DNA of 63,247 nt from Rikenellaceae bacterium (GCA_900769145.1 CAAGFN010000189.1:1-63247); one strand, 5' to 3'; positions 52,207 through 61,819 are shown, numbered from the stretch's first letter. The notes: a model not told the origin generated them from the sequence alone. Made by a program: numbers and translations.

Positions 52207-53911
52207 GTCTGGCGGATTCGGAGACGCATTCGAGAAGCTGCCGGCGGAGTTCCCGGAATTTCTCTATGGAAGTGTCGTATTGGTCGAAAGCGGTTATGGT
52301 CCCGGCGGAGAAATCCTGGCCGGTTATGCTGCCGGCGAGGCGGAGAAGCTCGTAGTCCCGGATGCCGTCGCGCATTGCCTTCAGGCGGATTGACGGATAA
52401 ACCTTGCGGTAGCCCGGATAGACAATGTGGGAGTCGCCTCCCGGCCAGTCATTCAGCGGTGCGGAGACATCTCCGAATGGGTCCCCGTTCTCGCCCCAGT
52501 AGTTGAAACCCCAATGCAGATAGCCGGGGAGCGAGAATCTGTAGTTGATCCAGTGCAGCAGCCTGGTCTTGATGAGGGGCTGCGTCACATATCTGTTGGC
52601 GAACCCGCCGCGGGGGTACATGCAGGTGTAGAACCAGCATTGCTGGCCTTCGGCAATGTTCCTGAAGCCGTCCTGCATAATTTCATCCAGCTGTGGTACA
52701 AGCACGTCTATCAGTCCCGGCTTGTTCTCCGGCGACCGGTAAGCCTCGATTATCTTCATTTCCGGGGCCGCCTTCTTGACGAGCGCGGCGATGGCTTCCC
52801 AGGAGGCCAGGTTCTCAGGAATAGGCTCATCTCCTATGTGCTGGAGCCAGATGTCCAGCCAGGTCCTTCCGTCCGGGAGACGACGGCTCCTGAGATGTTC
52901 CTGGAGAGCGGAGAAATATGATGCTATATAACGTTGTGTATCAGAATGTTCAGGTGCGAGGCGGACTATTCCTGCCTCCGGAATGACGGCATCTCCTGAT
53001 TGGCCTCTGCCCGCCGGGATATTGACGGCCGCAGCCGGCACATTGACCAGGAACGGGTCAGTCCATCTGTTCTCGGACCGCTTCGCAATATGGTCAGCCT
53101 CAATGAACTGCACATTCACATTGTCGAGCAGGAACTCAATATGCCTGTCCATTTCGGTGAAATCGAAGGCAAGGGAGCCGTCCGCATTGACACAGGCCCT
53201 GCCCATCTCCTTGAGCAGCCAGACATTCTGGCCGTGGTCATTGGCTGTCCGGATGACGGACTTCAGGCATTCCCAGTACTCCGGGCTGCCTTTTTTCACG
53301 GGAAGACCCTCATTCATCCAGTGGAACTTTTCGGGGAAGTACCAGTTGGTCACCAGCAGCGATTGCTCCGGAAGGGTGGCGGGATAGACCTTGACGGTGA
53401 ATCTGATTGATGCCGATACATCCTTTCCGGAGTTGTCCGGACCGAAAGCCCTGCCGCTTATTCTGACCTTGCCCCTGTATGTGCCGGGAGCCACATCCCT
53501 GCCTACAGGTATGTCCACATACAGGACAGCCCTGCCTCCTGCGGACACGTTTTCCTTGACATCAGTCAAAATCGGGTCGGGGTAGAGGCCGTCGGGAGAG
53601 TATACGGTCTTCGGGTCCATGGGTAAGTACTGGAGGCTGGATTTGACCCAATGCACCCAGCCTGTCTCTGCCGGGAGCCTGGAATCCACCTCCGCAACAA
53701 GCCCGGCCAGAGAGTCCGCTGCATCTACCACTATCTGGATGACAGCGTTTTCCCCTCGTGCGACACGCACAATGCCATCAGGCATCATATTTATCTGCCC
53801 TTCCGGCAGGATGTTCTGCAATGCGTCCGCCTGGGTGAGGCGCATCGCCTTTTGCCCGCCTGAGCAGGAAATCAGCAGCAATGCTGCCAGAATGCAATGT
53901 AAATTTTTCAT
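52199..53911 (-). CDS. DUF4091/GH123-like glycosidase lipoprotein
   Basis: 570-residue lipoprotein (lipobox Cys16). An N-terminal beta-sandwich (about 25-185) with ending TFTVKVYPATLPEQS precedes a TIM-barrel. The barrel has an LQHIGDEP segment, whose adjacent Asp-Glu resembles the catalytic pair of GH123 beta-N-acetylgalactosaminidases, and the DUF4091 C-terminal YWGENGDPFG and RLKAMRDGIRDYELL. A substrate-assisted hexosaminidase role is plausible, not proven. Its ATG overlaps the GH65-like stop by 4 bases (ATGA), so the two are translationally coupled. A 136-base gap separates it from the SusC operon on the same strand. Confidence 0.78.
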   Translation of the reverse strand: MKNLHCILAALLLISCSGGQKAMRLTQADALQNILPEGQINMMPDGIVRVARGENAVIQIVVDAADSLAGLVAEVDSRLPAETGWVHWVKSSLQYLPMDPKTVYSPDGLYPDPILTDVKENVSAGGRAVLYVDIPVGRDVAPGTYRGKVRISGRAFGPDNSGKDVSASIRFTVKVYPATLPEQSLLVTNWYFPEKFHWMNEGLPVKKGSPEYWECLKSVIRTANDHGQNVWLLKEMGRACVNADGSLAFDFTEMDRHIEFLLDNVNVQFIEADHIAKRSENRWTDPFLVNVPAAAVNIPAGRGQSGDAVIPEAGIVRLAPEHSDTQRYIASYFSALQEHLRSRRLPDGRTWLDIWLQHIGDEPIPENLASWEAIAALVKKAAPEMKIIEAYRSPENKPGLIDVLVPQLDEIMQDGFRNIAEGQQCWFYTCMYPRGGFANRYVTQPLIKTRLLHWINYRFSLPGYLHWGFNYWGENGDPFGDVSAPLNDWPGGDSHIVYPGYRKVYPSIRLKAMRDGIRDYELLRLAGSITGQDFSAGTITAFDQYDTSIEKFRELRRQLLECVSESARRR

Positions 53912-55929
53912 TTTCCTGAATTATCAAGGCCTGTAACAATCTCTTTTCCATGGGAATATATGCGGATGCGTCCCCATCCGGAAGGCAGGGCGACATTGTC
54001 CCTGACCAGGCCGTTTTCTGTTATTCTCAGTCCGCCGAACCCGTAGAGAAGGGCCTGGAGCATGCCTCCCGCTCCGGTCATGAAATACGGATTTCCGCTG
54101 GTGGCCGTTTCCGCAAACACTCCGAAAGGCGGCCGGAGATTCGGGATGTACGAGCGGTGGAACATTTCCAAGGCTTTTTCCGTCATCCCGAGACGGGCAT
54201 ATTGTACCGAGAACACCGACCAGCTCATCGCCGGCCCGTTCTTCGGGTCAATCTTCGGCTCATAATATTCCAGATTCCTGAGAATGGACTTGCGGTCCGC
54301 CACCACGTCCAGAGGATAGGAAAGCAGGTTCACGTCAGCCTGCTTTATCATTTCCCCGGAGTATGCGGAATGCTCCATGTTGACCCCGTTCCTGAATTTC
54401 GGGAAACGCAGGCCGTCCCGGATTTTCCCCCAGGACCCGGGTGCCTCCTCCCCGCAGAGGGCGGCGGCCTTCACAGCATATTCCAGGGCCTTTTTTGCAG
54501 AGCCGTTGGTGTATGCGTTGTCATTCACTCCGACCGCATATTCATTAGCTCCGATGACATTGAGGATGGAATAGGAACCGTCGGAGTTTGCGGTTGCCCT
54601 GCTGGTCCAGAACTCTGCAGAGGCCTTTATCAGGGGCCATCCCTTCTCCTTGAGCCAGCCCAGGTCCCCCGTTACGCAGTAATAATTCCAGCAGGCGATG
54701 GCAATGTCGGCCGTGATGTGGTGCTCCATAGGTCCGGTAAGCGCCCAGGTCGGAGTGGACTCCTCTCCCAGGTCATCACTTTCCCAGGGGAACATCGCTC
54801 CCTTGTAGCCGTAGGCGAAGGCCCTCTTCCGTGCCGCATTCAGGCGGTCTGCCCTGTAGTCCACCATCTGGCGGGCCAGCTCCGGCTGCAGAATCAGCAA
54901 TGCCGGATACATCCATATCTCAGTGTCCCAGAACACGTGGCCGCTGTAGCCTCTCGAAGAAAGGCCCATCGGGGAAATGCTCCTGCCGCTGCCAGCCCGC
55001 ATTGATGAGTAGAGATTGTAGATTGCAAACCTGACATTACGCTGAATCTCAGGGGCATCTTCTATGACAATGTCCCCTTCCCAGAGTTCGTCCCAGGCTC
55101 TCTCGTGTGCCTGAACCATGGCTTGGAGCCCTGTCTGGGCCACGTAGATGGCCTGCCGGTCAGCCTCATTCCAAGGGTCGGCGAAATCCGCTGTCACGCA
55201 GACTGCCGCCGCCAATGCGAAATTGACTTTCCTTCCGGCGGAAAGTTTCAGGTCAATGCTTTCCGGCGAGAATTCCACGCCTTCCTGCCACCCGTCTCTT
55301 CCGGGGAAGGCTAAGGTGGAGGCTGCGGCAACCCCGCCATTGTATATGGCCGATGTCCTCAGAATCGGGAAAATCTTTCCGTCAGCATTGAGATTCCTCG
55401 CCAATGTCTCCTTCTCCGTGAACCCTTCCGGATACCTGTGGGCCAATGTCAGCCTCAGGTCAATGTCGGAGGCGGACTCCATCGAGAATTCCAGCATAAG
55501 GATGTCTGGCATATTCCTCATTGACCTCAATGCTATGCTGCCTTTCAGCCCGCCGTGTTCGAATTCCGTCACGTGAACGGCGCGGCGCATATCTATGTAC
55601 TGCCCGGTTACATTCACTCCGGTGACTGGCTCTCCGTTCGAGAACATATTGATACAGAAAGGATTGACTCCCTCCAGCATGATGCTTACATCCTCCTTGC
55701 CGCCCCTTGCGAAAGCATTGCCCAGGGTCACGGGACCATATTCGAGAAAATGCTCCCCGCAGATAATGCCGATTTCCCCGTTGCCGCAGTACGGAGCGAA
55801 GAAACGGCCCTCGAAAGGGGTTCCTTCGGCATTGAAGTCTCCGGCCTTGATTGTCCATTCATTGTCCGGGGCGGCTGGGGCCGGAACAGCCATCGCCAGG
55901 GCCAGCAGAGATATTACAAGTTGTTTCAT
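53908..55929 (-). CDS. GH65-like secreted enzyme (phosphorylase/trehalase-type alpha/alpha toroid)
   Basis: About 673 residues from ATG 55927-55929, which gives a clean Sec signal peptide (to about Ala20); a longer start lacks one. The N-terminal beta-sandwich (about 22-285) and toroid (about 295-640) show the GH65 marks YSGHVFWDTEIWMYP and GYKGAMFPWESDDLGEESTP. The catalytic-acid region reads GANEYAVGVNDNAYTNG with Glu463; most GH65 have GPDEYHE, so Asp becomes Asn and the following His is lost. It could be a hydrolase of an alpha-linked disaccharide or collagen-type glycan instead of a phosphorylase. First gene of a two-gene operon divergent from the metallophosphoesterase-GH127 gene. Confidence 0.82.
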   Translation of the reverse strand: MKQLVISLLALAMAVPAPAAPDNEWTIKAGDFNAEGTPFEGRFFAPYCGNGEIGIICGEHFLEYGPVTLGNAFARGGKEDVSIMLEGVNPFCINMFSNGEPVTGVNVTGQYIDMRRAVHVTEFEHGGLKGSIALRSMRNMPDILMLEFSMESASDIDLRLTLAHRYPEGFTEKETLARNLNADGKIFPILRTSAIYNGGVAAASTLAFPGRDGWQEGVEFSPESIDLKLSAGRKVNFALAAAVCVTADFADPWNEADRQAIYVAQTGLQAMVQAHERAWDELWEGDIVIEDAPEIQRNVRFAIYNLYSSMRAGSGRSISPMGLSSRGYSGHVFWDTEIWMYPALLILQPELARQMVDYRADRLNAARKRAFAYGYKGAMFPWESDDLGEESTPTWALTGPMEHHITADIAIACWNYYCVTGDLGWLKEKGWPLIKASAEFWTSRATANSDGSYSILNVIGANEYAVGVNDNAYTNGSAKKALEYAVKAAALCGEEAPGSWGKIRDGLRFPKFRNGVNMEHSAYSGEMIKQADVNLLSYPLDVVADRKSILRNLEYYEPKIDPKNGPAMSWSVFSVQYARLGMTEKALEMFHRSYIPNLRPPFGVFAETATSGNPYFMTGAGGMLQALLYGFGGLRITENGLVRDNVALPSGWGRIRIYSHGKEIVTGLDNSGK

Positions 55930-55950
55930 AGTACTATTTTTTTCAGCCTG

Positions 55951-55957
55951 CAAGGTA
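55951..55957 (-). promoter_or_regulatory. Weak -7-like element before the GH65-like gene
   Basis: TACCTTG on the minus strand lacks one T of TAnnTTTG. It lies 22 bases upstream of the start; no -33 element is clear. Confidence 0.3.
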
Positions 55958-56074
55958 GCAAGAATTATTTGAAAATGAAGAATTGAAACCGTCCGAGGCT
56001 ATCCGTGAGAAGTTTTGCGTGAAAAATTGAACCTCGGGACCCGGTTCCATCCGCAGAATTTCCGCAAAAATGAA

Positions 56075-56082
56075 TATATTTG
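56075..56082 (+). promoter_or_regulatory. -7 promoter element of the fusion-regulator operon
   Basis: TATATTTG is an exact TAnnTTTG match, 20 bases before the start at 56102, in the 172-base divergent region. Confidence 0.55.
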
Positions 56083-56101
56083 TAGAAACTAAATTTTACG
56101 T

Positions 56102-58846
56102 ATGAATCACATAATGAAGACTGCCGCCGTGGCCCTGCTGGCCCTTACCGCCTGCGGCAATGACAATACCGTCGTTTTCTACCAGGTCTCCGACCCACAG
56201 TTCGGATTCTATACCTCCAATGCCGACTTTGCCTATGAAACCGGCACATTCACCAAGGCTGCGCAGGCCATCAATGCCACCAGCCCGGATGCGGTCCTCT
56301 TCACGGGAGACCTCGTACACGACCATAAGGACAGCCTCCAATGGGAGGAATTTCTCCGCATAGCCTCTACTATCGACCCGAAAATCAAGCAGTTGAGCCT
56401 GCCGGGCAATCACGATGTCCACGGAAAGGCCGGACGGGTTGACCTGACATATTGGAACAGATACATCGGTGCGGACAGGTTCAGCGAGAGGGTCGGCAAT
56501 GTCCGTCTCATAGGCCTGGACAGCAATGTTTACAAGTATATCGAGGGCTCGGAGGCTGACACGGAGCAGAAAGCCTGGCTCGAAAGCGAGCTTGCGAAGG
56601 GGAAGAAGGGCGAGATGACACTGGTCCTTGCCCATCATCCGTTCTTCCTGAAATCTGCGGATGAGCCGGAGGAGTATTTCAACATCAAGCCGGACACAAG
56701 GTCCTATTACAGAGATCTTTTCAGGAATGCCGGGGTCAATGCGGTCATCTGCGGGCACAAGCACGACAATTACGTGACCGCCGACGGGGATATACCATAC
56801 ATCACCACCAGTGCCACAGGCAGGCCTCTCGGTGCAGCACCTTCAGGCGTGAGGGTCTTCGTGTGCGAAAAGGGCAGGCTCTACCACGCCTATTTCACTC
56901 TTGACGAGATACCTGGCAGCCGTGCCGAACTCATTGACGCAGTCAAGAACGGCTCTGCCGCCGTCCCTGCCCCGTATGGCAGATTCACTGACGGGGAAAT
57001 CGGCAGGATAAATCCTGAAGGATGGCTCAGGGAATTCCTTGAAAGGCAGAAAAGCGGCCTCAGCGGGCATCCGGATGCGATGTCCTACCCGTACAACTCC
57101 TGCCTCTGGGCCGGGGAAATCAGCCGCAACACGGAGTCATACGGCAGCGACTGGTGGAGATATGAGCAGACGGCATATTACACGGACGGTCTTTTGCGAC
57201 TGGGCTATCTTCTTGATGATGAGGAACTTGTCAAGAGAGGAGAAGAGGGTGTGAGATATACCCTTGACAACGCTGCTGAAAATGGCCGCCTCGGCAACCG
57301 CAAGATTGAGTCAATGTGGCCGCTCTGCGTATTCTTCAGGGCAATGTCGGCATATTACGACATCCACGGGGATGCCGGACTGGTGGATGCTCTTCACAGA
57401 CATTATCTGACATTCACCGGAGAAGACCTTGGAAAATGGAGGAACATCGTCAGCATCGAGGGAATGCTCTGGACATATTCCCGCACCCACGACCCGAGGC
57501 TTCTGGAAATGTGCGAAAAGGCTTGGAACGCAGGGACTTTCATAGACCTCACTCCGGAGACCTGCGCCAAGGACGACAAACTCTTTATGCACGGCGTGAC
57601 CTGCATGGAGGAACTGAAACTCCCTGTTCTGCTGTATTCCTACACGGGGGACAGAAGGTATCTGGACCTTGCCCTCAATGCCGAGCGGAGGCTTGAGAGG
57701 GATGATCTCCTGCCTGACGGCGTGCCTGCCAGCGCAGAGGCCCTGGTCGGAAGCGGCAATGTTATAAACAGCCACGAGACCTGCGACATAACAGACTGGA
57801 CCTGGACATTGGGCTATTTCCTTATGGCCACCGGCGATGCCAAATGGGCCGATATGATAGAGAAGGCCGTGTTCAATGCAGGCCCGGGAGCCATTACCAA
57901 GGACTTCAAGTCCCTCCAGTATTTCTCCTCTGTCAACCAGGTCATCGCCACCGGCAACTCGAACCACAATGATTTCTTCCACGGCTCCACCTGGATGGCC
58001 TACCGCCCTACCCACGAGACAGAATGCTGCGCCGGCAATGTCCACAGAATAATGCCGGACTACGTTTCCAGAATGTGGATGAAAGGGCAGAAGGACACTC
58101 TAGTGGCCGCACTCTACGGCCCGTCCGGATATGAGAGCGTACTCTCTGACGGGACCTCCCTGCGGATAAGGGAAAACACAGGCTATCCGTTCGGTGACAG
58201 GATTGACTTCGAGTTCTCCCTCTCACGCAAGGCCAGGATTCCGTTCACATTCAGGATTCCGGGCTGGAGTACCGGCGTGAAGGTTTCGTTGAACGGGAAA
58301 GACATCACCCCGGGGACGGCTGAGCCGGGAAGTTACTGCACTCTGGACCGAGATTACCGCAATGGAGATGTGGTTACAGTCGAGTTCAAGGCAGAGACCA
58401 GGGCGGTCAGCTTCAAGGACCAGGGCATCTATTTCGAGAGGGGACCGGTTTTGTTCTCCTATCCTGTTCCGCAGGATAAGGTCGAGGACAATGCCGTATA
58501 TGCCAACATGAATGGAAAAGTGCCTGAGGAAGAGGGTTTTGCATGCTGGAGCATCACTCCGGCCGGGGACTGGAACTACGCCTATGCCGGAGAGGAGGGA
58601 GTCATTGACGACAGCCTTGTGACCCTGGCTGCCGATGGCGGATATCCTTTCGACATTGAAAATGCTCCTGTGTCCGTCACCATACCTGCCCGACACATCG
58701 AATGGTCTCTCAAGGAAGGGAGATATACTCCTGAGATGCCGTCTCCGGGCAGCGTAAAAGTCTTGGATGACAAAGACTTGCAGATAAAGCTGGTGCCTTA
58801 CGGCTGCACCGAGCTCCGAGTATCCGTCTTCCCTGTAGCAGAATGA
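56102..58846 (+). CDS. Metallophosphoesterase-GH127 (beta-L-arabinofuranosidase-type) fusion lipoprotein
   Basis: 914 residues in one open frame, lipobox Cys18. Domain 1 (about 24-270) is a calcineurin-like phosphoesterase with its metal-ligand motifs in order: Asp31 and Gln33 in VSDPQFG, GD/H at 69-73, GNHD at 102-105, His179 in AHHP and GHKH at 218-221. Domain 2 (about 325-910) is a GH127/DUF1680 toroid plus beta-sandwich. Glu559 and Cys561 (HETCD) and Cys642-Cys643 (ECCAGN) reproduce the ExC...CC site that binds zinc in the GH127 arabinofuranosidase, where the first Cys of the pair is the nucleophile. The joining segment has no low-complexity or frame break. Either module is normally a separate protein. 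A periplasmic enzyme that removes both phosphate and arabinofuranose (or a related sugar) is a reasonable inference. It is followed after 10 bases by its probable regulator. Confidence 0.85.
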   Translation: MNHIMKTAAVALLALTACGNDNTVVFYQVSDPQFGFYTSNADFAYETGTFTKAAQAINATSPDAVLFTGDLVHDHKDSLQWEEFLRIASTIDPKIKQLSLPGNHDVHGKAGRVDLTYWNRYIGADRFSERVGNVRLIGLDSNVYKYIEGSEADTEQKAWLESELAKGKKGEMTLVLAHHPFFLKSADEPEEYFNIKPDTRSYYRDLFRNAGVNAVICGHKHDNYVTADGDIPYITTSATGRPLGAAPSGVRVFVCEKGRLYHAYFTLDEIPGSRAELIDAVKNGSAAVPAPYGRFTDGEIGRINPEGWLREFLERQKSGLSGHPDAMSYPYNSCLWAGEISRNTESYGSDWWRYEQTAYYTDGLLRLGYLLDDEELVKRGEEGVRYTLDNAAENGRLGNRKIESMWPLCVFFRAMSAYYDIHGDAGLVDALHRHYLTFTGEDLGKWRNIVSIEGMLWTYSRTHDPRLLEMCEKAWNAGTFIDLTPETCAKDDKLFMHGVTCMEELKLPVLLYSYTGDRRYLDLALNAERRLERDDLLPDGVPASAEALVGSGNVINSHETCDITDWTWTLGYFLMATGDAKWADMIEKAVFNAGPGAITKDFKSLQYFSSVNQVIATGNSNHNDFFHGSTWMAYRPTHETECCAGNVHRIMPDYVSRMWMKGQKDTLVAALYGPSGYESVLSDGTSLRIRENTGYPFGDRIDFEFSLSRKARIPFTFRIPGWSTGVKVSLNGKDITPGTAEPGSYCTLDRDYRNGDVVTVEFKAETRAVSFKDQGIYFERGPVLFSYPVPQDKVEDNAVYANMNGKVPEEEGFACWSITPAGDWNYAYAGEEGVIDDSLVTLAADGGYPFDIENAPVSVTIPARHIEWSLKEGRYTPEMPSPGSVKVLDDKDLQIKLVPYGCTELRVSVFPVAE

Positions 58847-58856
58847 TTAAGTCACG

Positions 58857-61697
58857 ATGAGGTCATTCTCCTGCATATTGGCGTTGTTACTGTCCGTACT
58901 GGGGCAGGAGGCTTTCTGCGCCGATTTGCCGGGAGATATCAGGTTCGACAGGGTGGCCGCCGACATTCTTCCGTCCAATGATGTCAGAAAACTATTCCAG
59001 GACAGCGAGGGCTACATCTGGATACCTACATACAGGGGCCTGGCCAGATATGACGGTTCCGGAACGGTCATCTGCAATACGGCCGAGGCCGGTGGGTCAA
59101 TGTCCTCGACCCTGGTCAATGCCGTAGCGGAAGGAGAGGACGGGATCCTATGGATAGGGACGGACAAGGGTGTGCTGAAACTTGACCGGAGGACGGGGAA
59201 GATTTCACCCTGCCCGGAAACTGCAGGCTGCAACATCACCTCATTTTTCTCAATTCCCGGCCACGGCATCTGGACCGGCGGCGACAAAGGACTCCTTTTC
59301 AAGCCTTCGGACGGGGCGGAGTTCAGTCCTGTGAGGCTCAATGATGGAGACCGGCCGATTCTGGCTATCACTTCCATATCTCCGGGCAATGAGGGCGTTC
59401 TCTGGCTTTGCTCATTCCAATGCGGTCTCGTCAGGTACAACTATGCGAGCGGGGAGACCCGTCTGTACAATGACAATCCGGTCCTGGTCAAGTCCCACGT
59501 TGCAGAGTGCGGAGCAGACGGCTGTCTCTGGATAGGAACCTGGGGAAAGGGGCTTGTGCGGATGGAGAACCCATATTCTGACGATGCTCCCGAATATTGG
59601 CTCTGGACCACAGCGGACGGGCTTCCGGACAACATCATTTATGATCTTGAAATTGACGGAGAGACTGTCTGGGTGGGCAGCCGAAGCGGCCTGAGTGCAG
59701 TGTCCGGAGGGACCTTCCGGAACTGGCTTCCTTCGGACAGGCTTGGAGGCTTGCCGTACAATGAGGTCAATTCGGTCCTCAGGACTGCTGACGGCACCAT
59801 CTGGGTCGGAATGCTGGGCGGCGGATTGGCAAAAATGGTCATTCCGGGAGACTGGTATGAGGTCGAGACCCTTCCCGAAATCAGGAAAAGATACGGCACC
59901 AATTCCATAAGCAGCCTGATGTACGACAGGGACAGCCTCCTCTGGATGGGTCTTGCCGACTACGGGCTGGTCTGCTGCAATTTGAGGACAGGAGCGTCAA
60001 TGAATTACCACGAACATCCTCATCTCCGGGAGCTTCCATATACATCGGCGGTATGTGCCATGATGAGAAGGCCGTCTACAGGGGAACTCTGCTTCGGTAC
60101 CTGGAATGATGGCGTTTGGCTTTATGACGACAAGACGGGAGAGGTCCGCTCTATCGGAAAGAGAAGTCATTCCAATTTCTACGATGACTGTATCCAGTCA
60201 GTTGCCGAGGACAATGAGGGCAATCTCTGGATTGGATCCCGCCACGGTCTTTTCGTCGAGGACAGCGACCGGAACTTCCACAGCATAGCCGAACTTATCG
60301 GCGGACCGACGGTCATCGACAGCGTCTCTGTCTTTCATCTTGCCCCTTGCAATGAGGGCGGAGTCTGGGCGGCGACCAATGGAGCAGGCGTGGTGAAGAT
60401 ATCAGGGAATACAATTTCGCAGATTCCTCTTGCTGGTGGAAATGTCTCATACGCAGCCAATTCCATTGCAATTGACGACTTCGGAAATGTCTATGCCGGC
60501 ACCTACGGCAACGGACTTGTTGTACTTGCTCCCGGCGCCTTCTCATTCTCCGCTGTCACGGAGTTTCACGGCATTTTCTCTGGCCCTATCTCCGGAATCA
60601 TGAAGGACAATAATTCCAGGCTCTGGGTCAGTACCGGCAGTTCTGTCTATTCGTTCAGGCCTGGAGATGACGGCAGACCTGACCGGATAATGGCATTCTC
60701 AATGTCCTCGGACAACAGGCCTTCCGTTTTCAACCGCAATGCCTTTTCCCTCACACCTGACGGAAGGGCAGTGTTTGGAGGCACAGACGGGTTTACCATT
60801 TTCAACCCTCGGCAGAATGCCGGGAAACATGAATATACCACCCCGGTAATCACTGATTTGAAGCTCAACAACCGCTCAATCAGGACTTTGCCAGAGGGCG
60901 AAAGATTGAGAATATCGGAATACGACATAAGTTCCACCGACCGTATTAAACTTGGGCACAGGCAGAACAGTCTTGCATTGGAGTTCGCCCTTCTGGACTT
61001 CAGTCATCCCGGCGGGCAGTTTTTCCGTTATCGTCTGGAAGGCTGCGATGTGGATTGGACTATGGCTGACTACAATCGCAGAAGTGCGACCTACACCAAT
61101 CTCAAACCGGGCCGCTATCTTTTTCATCTTCAAAGTTCATCCGGTTCCGGAGAATGGGGCGATGAGGAGCGTACGCTGGAAATCAGGGTCAGGCCGTCTC
61201 CGTGGCTGTCCTGGTGGGCCTGGGCCGCATATATCGCCGTTTTGGCAGTCTGGGTGCTCCTTATGGTGTCGTTCTCAAGAATCAGGGGCCGCCTTTCTGA
61301 TAAGGATGCGAACAATGACAGCAATATGGTATTTTCCATCGATAAGATTGACCATACTCCTGAGGATGAGATTTTTATGTCAAAGGCGATGAAATGCATC
61401 AATGACCACCTCGATGACGGGAATTTCTCCCAGGGCGATTTCGCTGAAGAGATGTGCGTCTCGCGAACTGTCCTGACCGAGAAACTCAAGAAACTGACCG
61501 GACTGACCCCTTCGGCCTTCATCACCGATATCCGTCTCCGTGCTGCCCGCCAGCTTCTTGAAGAGCAGCCTGATATCCGGATTACCGACCTGGCCTACGC
61601 ATCCGGATTCAATGATGCCAAATATTTCAGCACCTGCTTCCGCAAGAAGTTCGGGGTCTCCCCGCGCGAATTCTCCGCATCTTCCAAGAAAGGTTGA
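58857..61697 (+). CDS. Membrane-bound propeller sensor fused directly to an AraC-type HTH (kinase-less HTCS form)
   Basis: 946 residues. Signal peptide (about 1-22), then a periplasmic two-propeller sensor with repeated IWIPT/LWIGT/IWVGM blades (about 25-680), a Y_Y_Y domain (about 690-780: RLEGCDVDWTMADYNRRSAT), one membrane helix (about 786-808) and a 30-residue linker. The AraC-type HTH follows (about 840-942) with FAEEMCVSRTVLTEKLKKLTG and YASGFNDAKYFSTCFRKKFG. No HisKA, HATPase or receiver region exists between membrane and DNA-binding domain. The DNA-binding domain must therefore act while membrane-bound or after cleavage. It is cotranscribed with the fusion enzyme 10 bases upstream. 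Probable targets are this operon, the divergent GH65 operon and the SusCD operon. Confidence 0.88.
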   Translation: MRSFSCILALLLSVLGQEAFCADLPGDIRFDRVAADILPSNDVRKLFQDSEGYIWIPTYRGLARYDGSGTVICNTAEAGGSMSSTLVNAVAEGEDGILWIGTDKGVLKLDRRTGKISPCPETAGCNITSFFSIPGHGIWTGGDKGLLFKPSDGAEFSPVRLNDGDRPILAITSISPGNEGVLWLCSFQCGLVRYNYASGETRLYNDNPVLVKSHVAECGADGCLWIGTWGKGLVRMENPYSDDAPEYWLWTTADGLPDNIIYDLEIDGETVWVGSRSGLSAVSGGTFRNWLPSDRLGGLPYNEVNSVLRTADGTIWVGMLGGGLAKMVIPGDWYEVETLPEIRKRYGTNSISSLMYDRDSLLWMGLADYGLVCCNLRTGASMNYHEHPHLRELPYTSAVCAMMRRPSTGELCFGTWNDGVWLYDDKTGEVRSIGKRSHSNFYDDCIQSVAEDNEGNLWIGSRHGLFVEDSDRNFHSIAELIGGPTVIDSVSVFHLAPCNEGGVWAATNGAGVVKISGNTISQIPLAGGNVSYAANSIAIDDFGNVYAGTYGNGLVVLAPGAFSFSAVTEFHGIFSGPISGIMKDNNSRLWVSTGSSVYSFRPGDDGRPDRIMAFSMSSDNRPSVFNRNAFSLTPDGRAVFGGTDGFTIFNPRQNAGKHEYTTPVITDLKLNNRSIRTLPEGERLRISEYDISSTDRIKLGHRQNSLALEFALLDFSHPGGQFFRYRLEGCDVDWTMADYNRRSATYTNLKPGRYLFHLQSSSGSGEWGDEERTLEIRVRPSPWLSWWAWAAYIAVLAVWVLLMVSFSRIRGRLSDKDANNDSNMVFSIDKIDHTPEDEIFMSKAMKCINDHLDDGNFSQGDFAEEMCVSRTVLTEKLKKLTGLTPSAFITDIRLRAARQLLEEQPDIRITDLAYASGFNDAKYFSTCFRKKFGVSPREFSASSKKG

Positions 61698-61740
61698 CTT
61701 GGCAGCCGTTCCCTTCCAATCCCTGCCTGGCGCAATGAAA

Positions 61741-61766
61741 GGAGGGACTGTGTGAGCAGCCCCTCC
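61741..61766 (+). terminator. Terminator after the kinase-less regulator
   Basis: GGAGGG (61741-61746) pairs with CCCTCC (61761-61766), with an inner CTG/CAG extension across one mismatch, and a TTAATTTTT run follows. Confidence 0.6.
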
Positions 61767-61792
61767 GGTGAGAAATTAATTTTTGTGAAAAA

Positions 61793-61805
61793 CTAGGTTA
61801 CCTAG
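61793..61805. repeat. 13-bp inverted repeat CTAGGT-T-ACCTAG
   Basis: A perfect small palindrome 15 bases from the META gene's stop. It may be the tip of a terminator for that gene or an operator; too short to decide. Confidence 0.35.
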
Positions 61806-61819
61806 TCGGTGTCGGGAAA

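Noticed and set aside
57030..57100. Artefactual fusion of two genes in the metallophosphoesterase-GH127 protein
   Set aside because: No stop, start, promoter or low-quality-looking sequence at the junction; the frame and composition are continuous. Read data could still overturn this.
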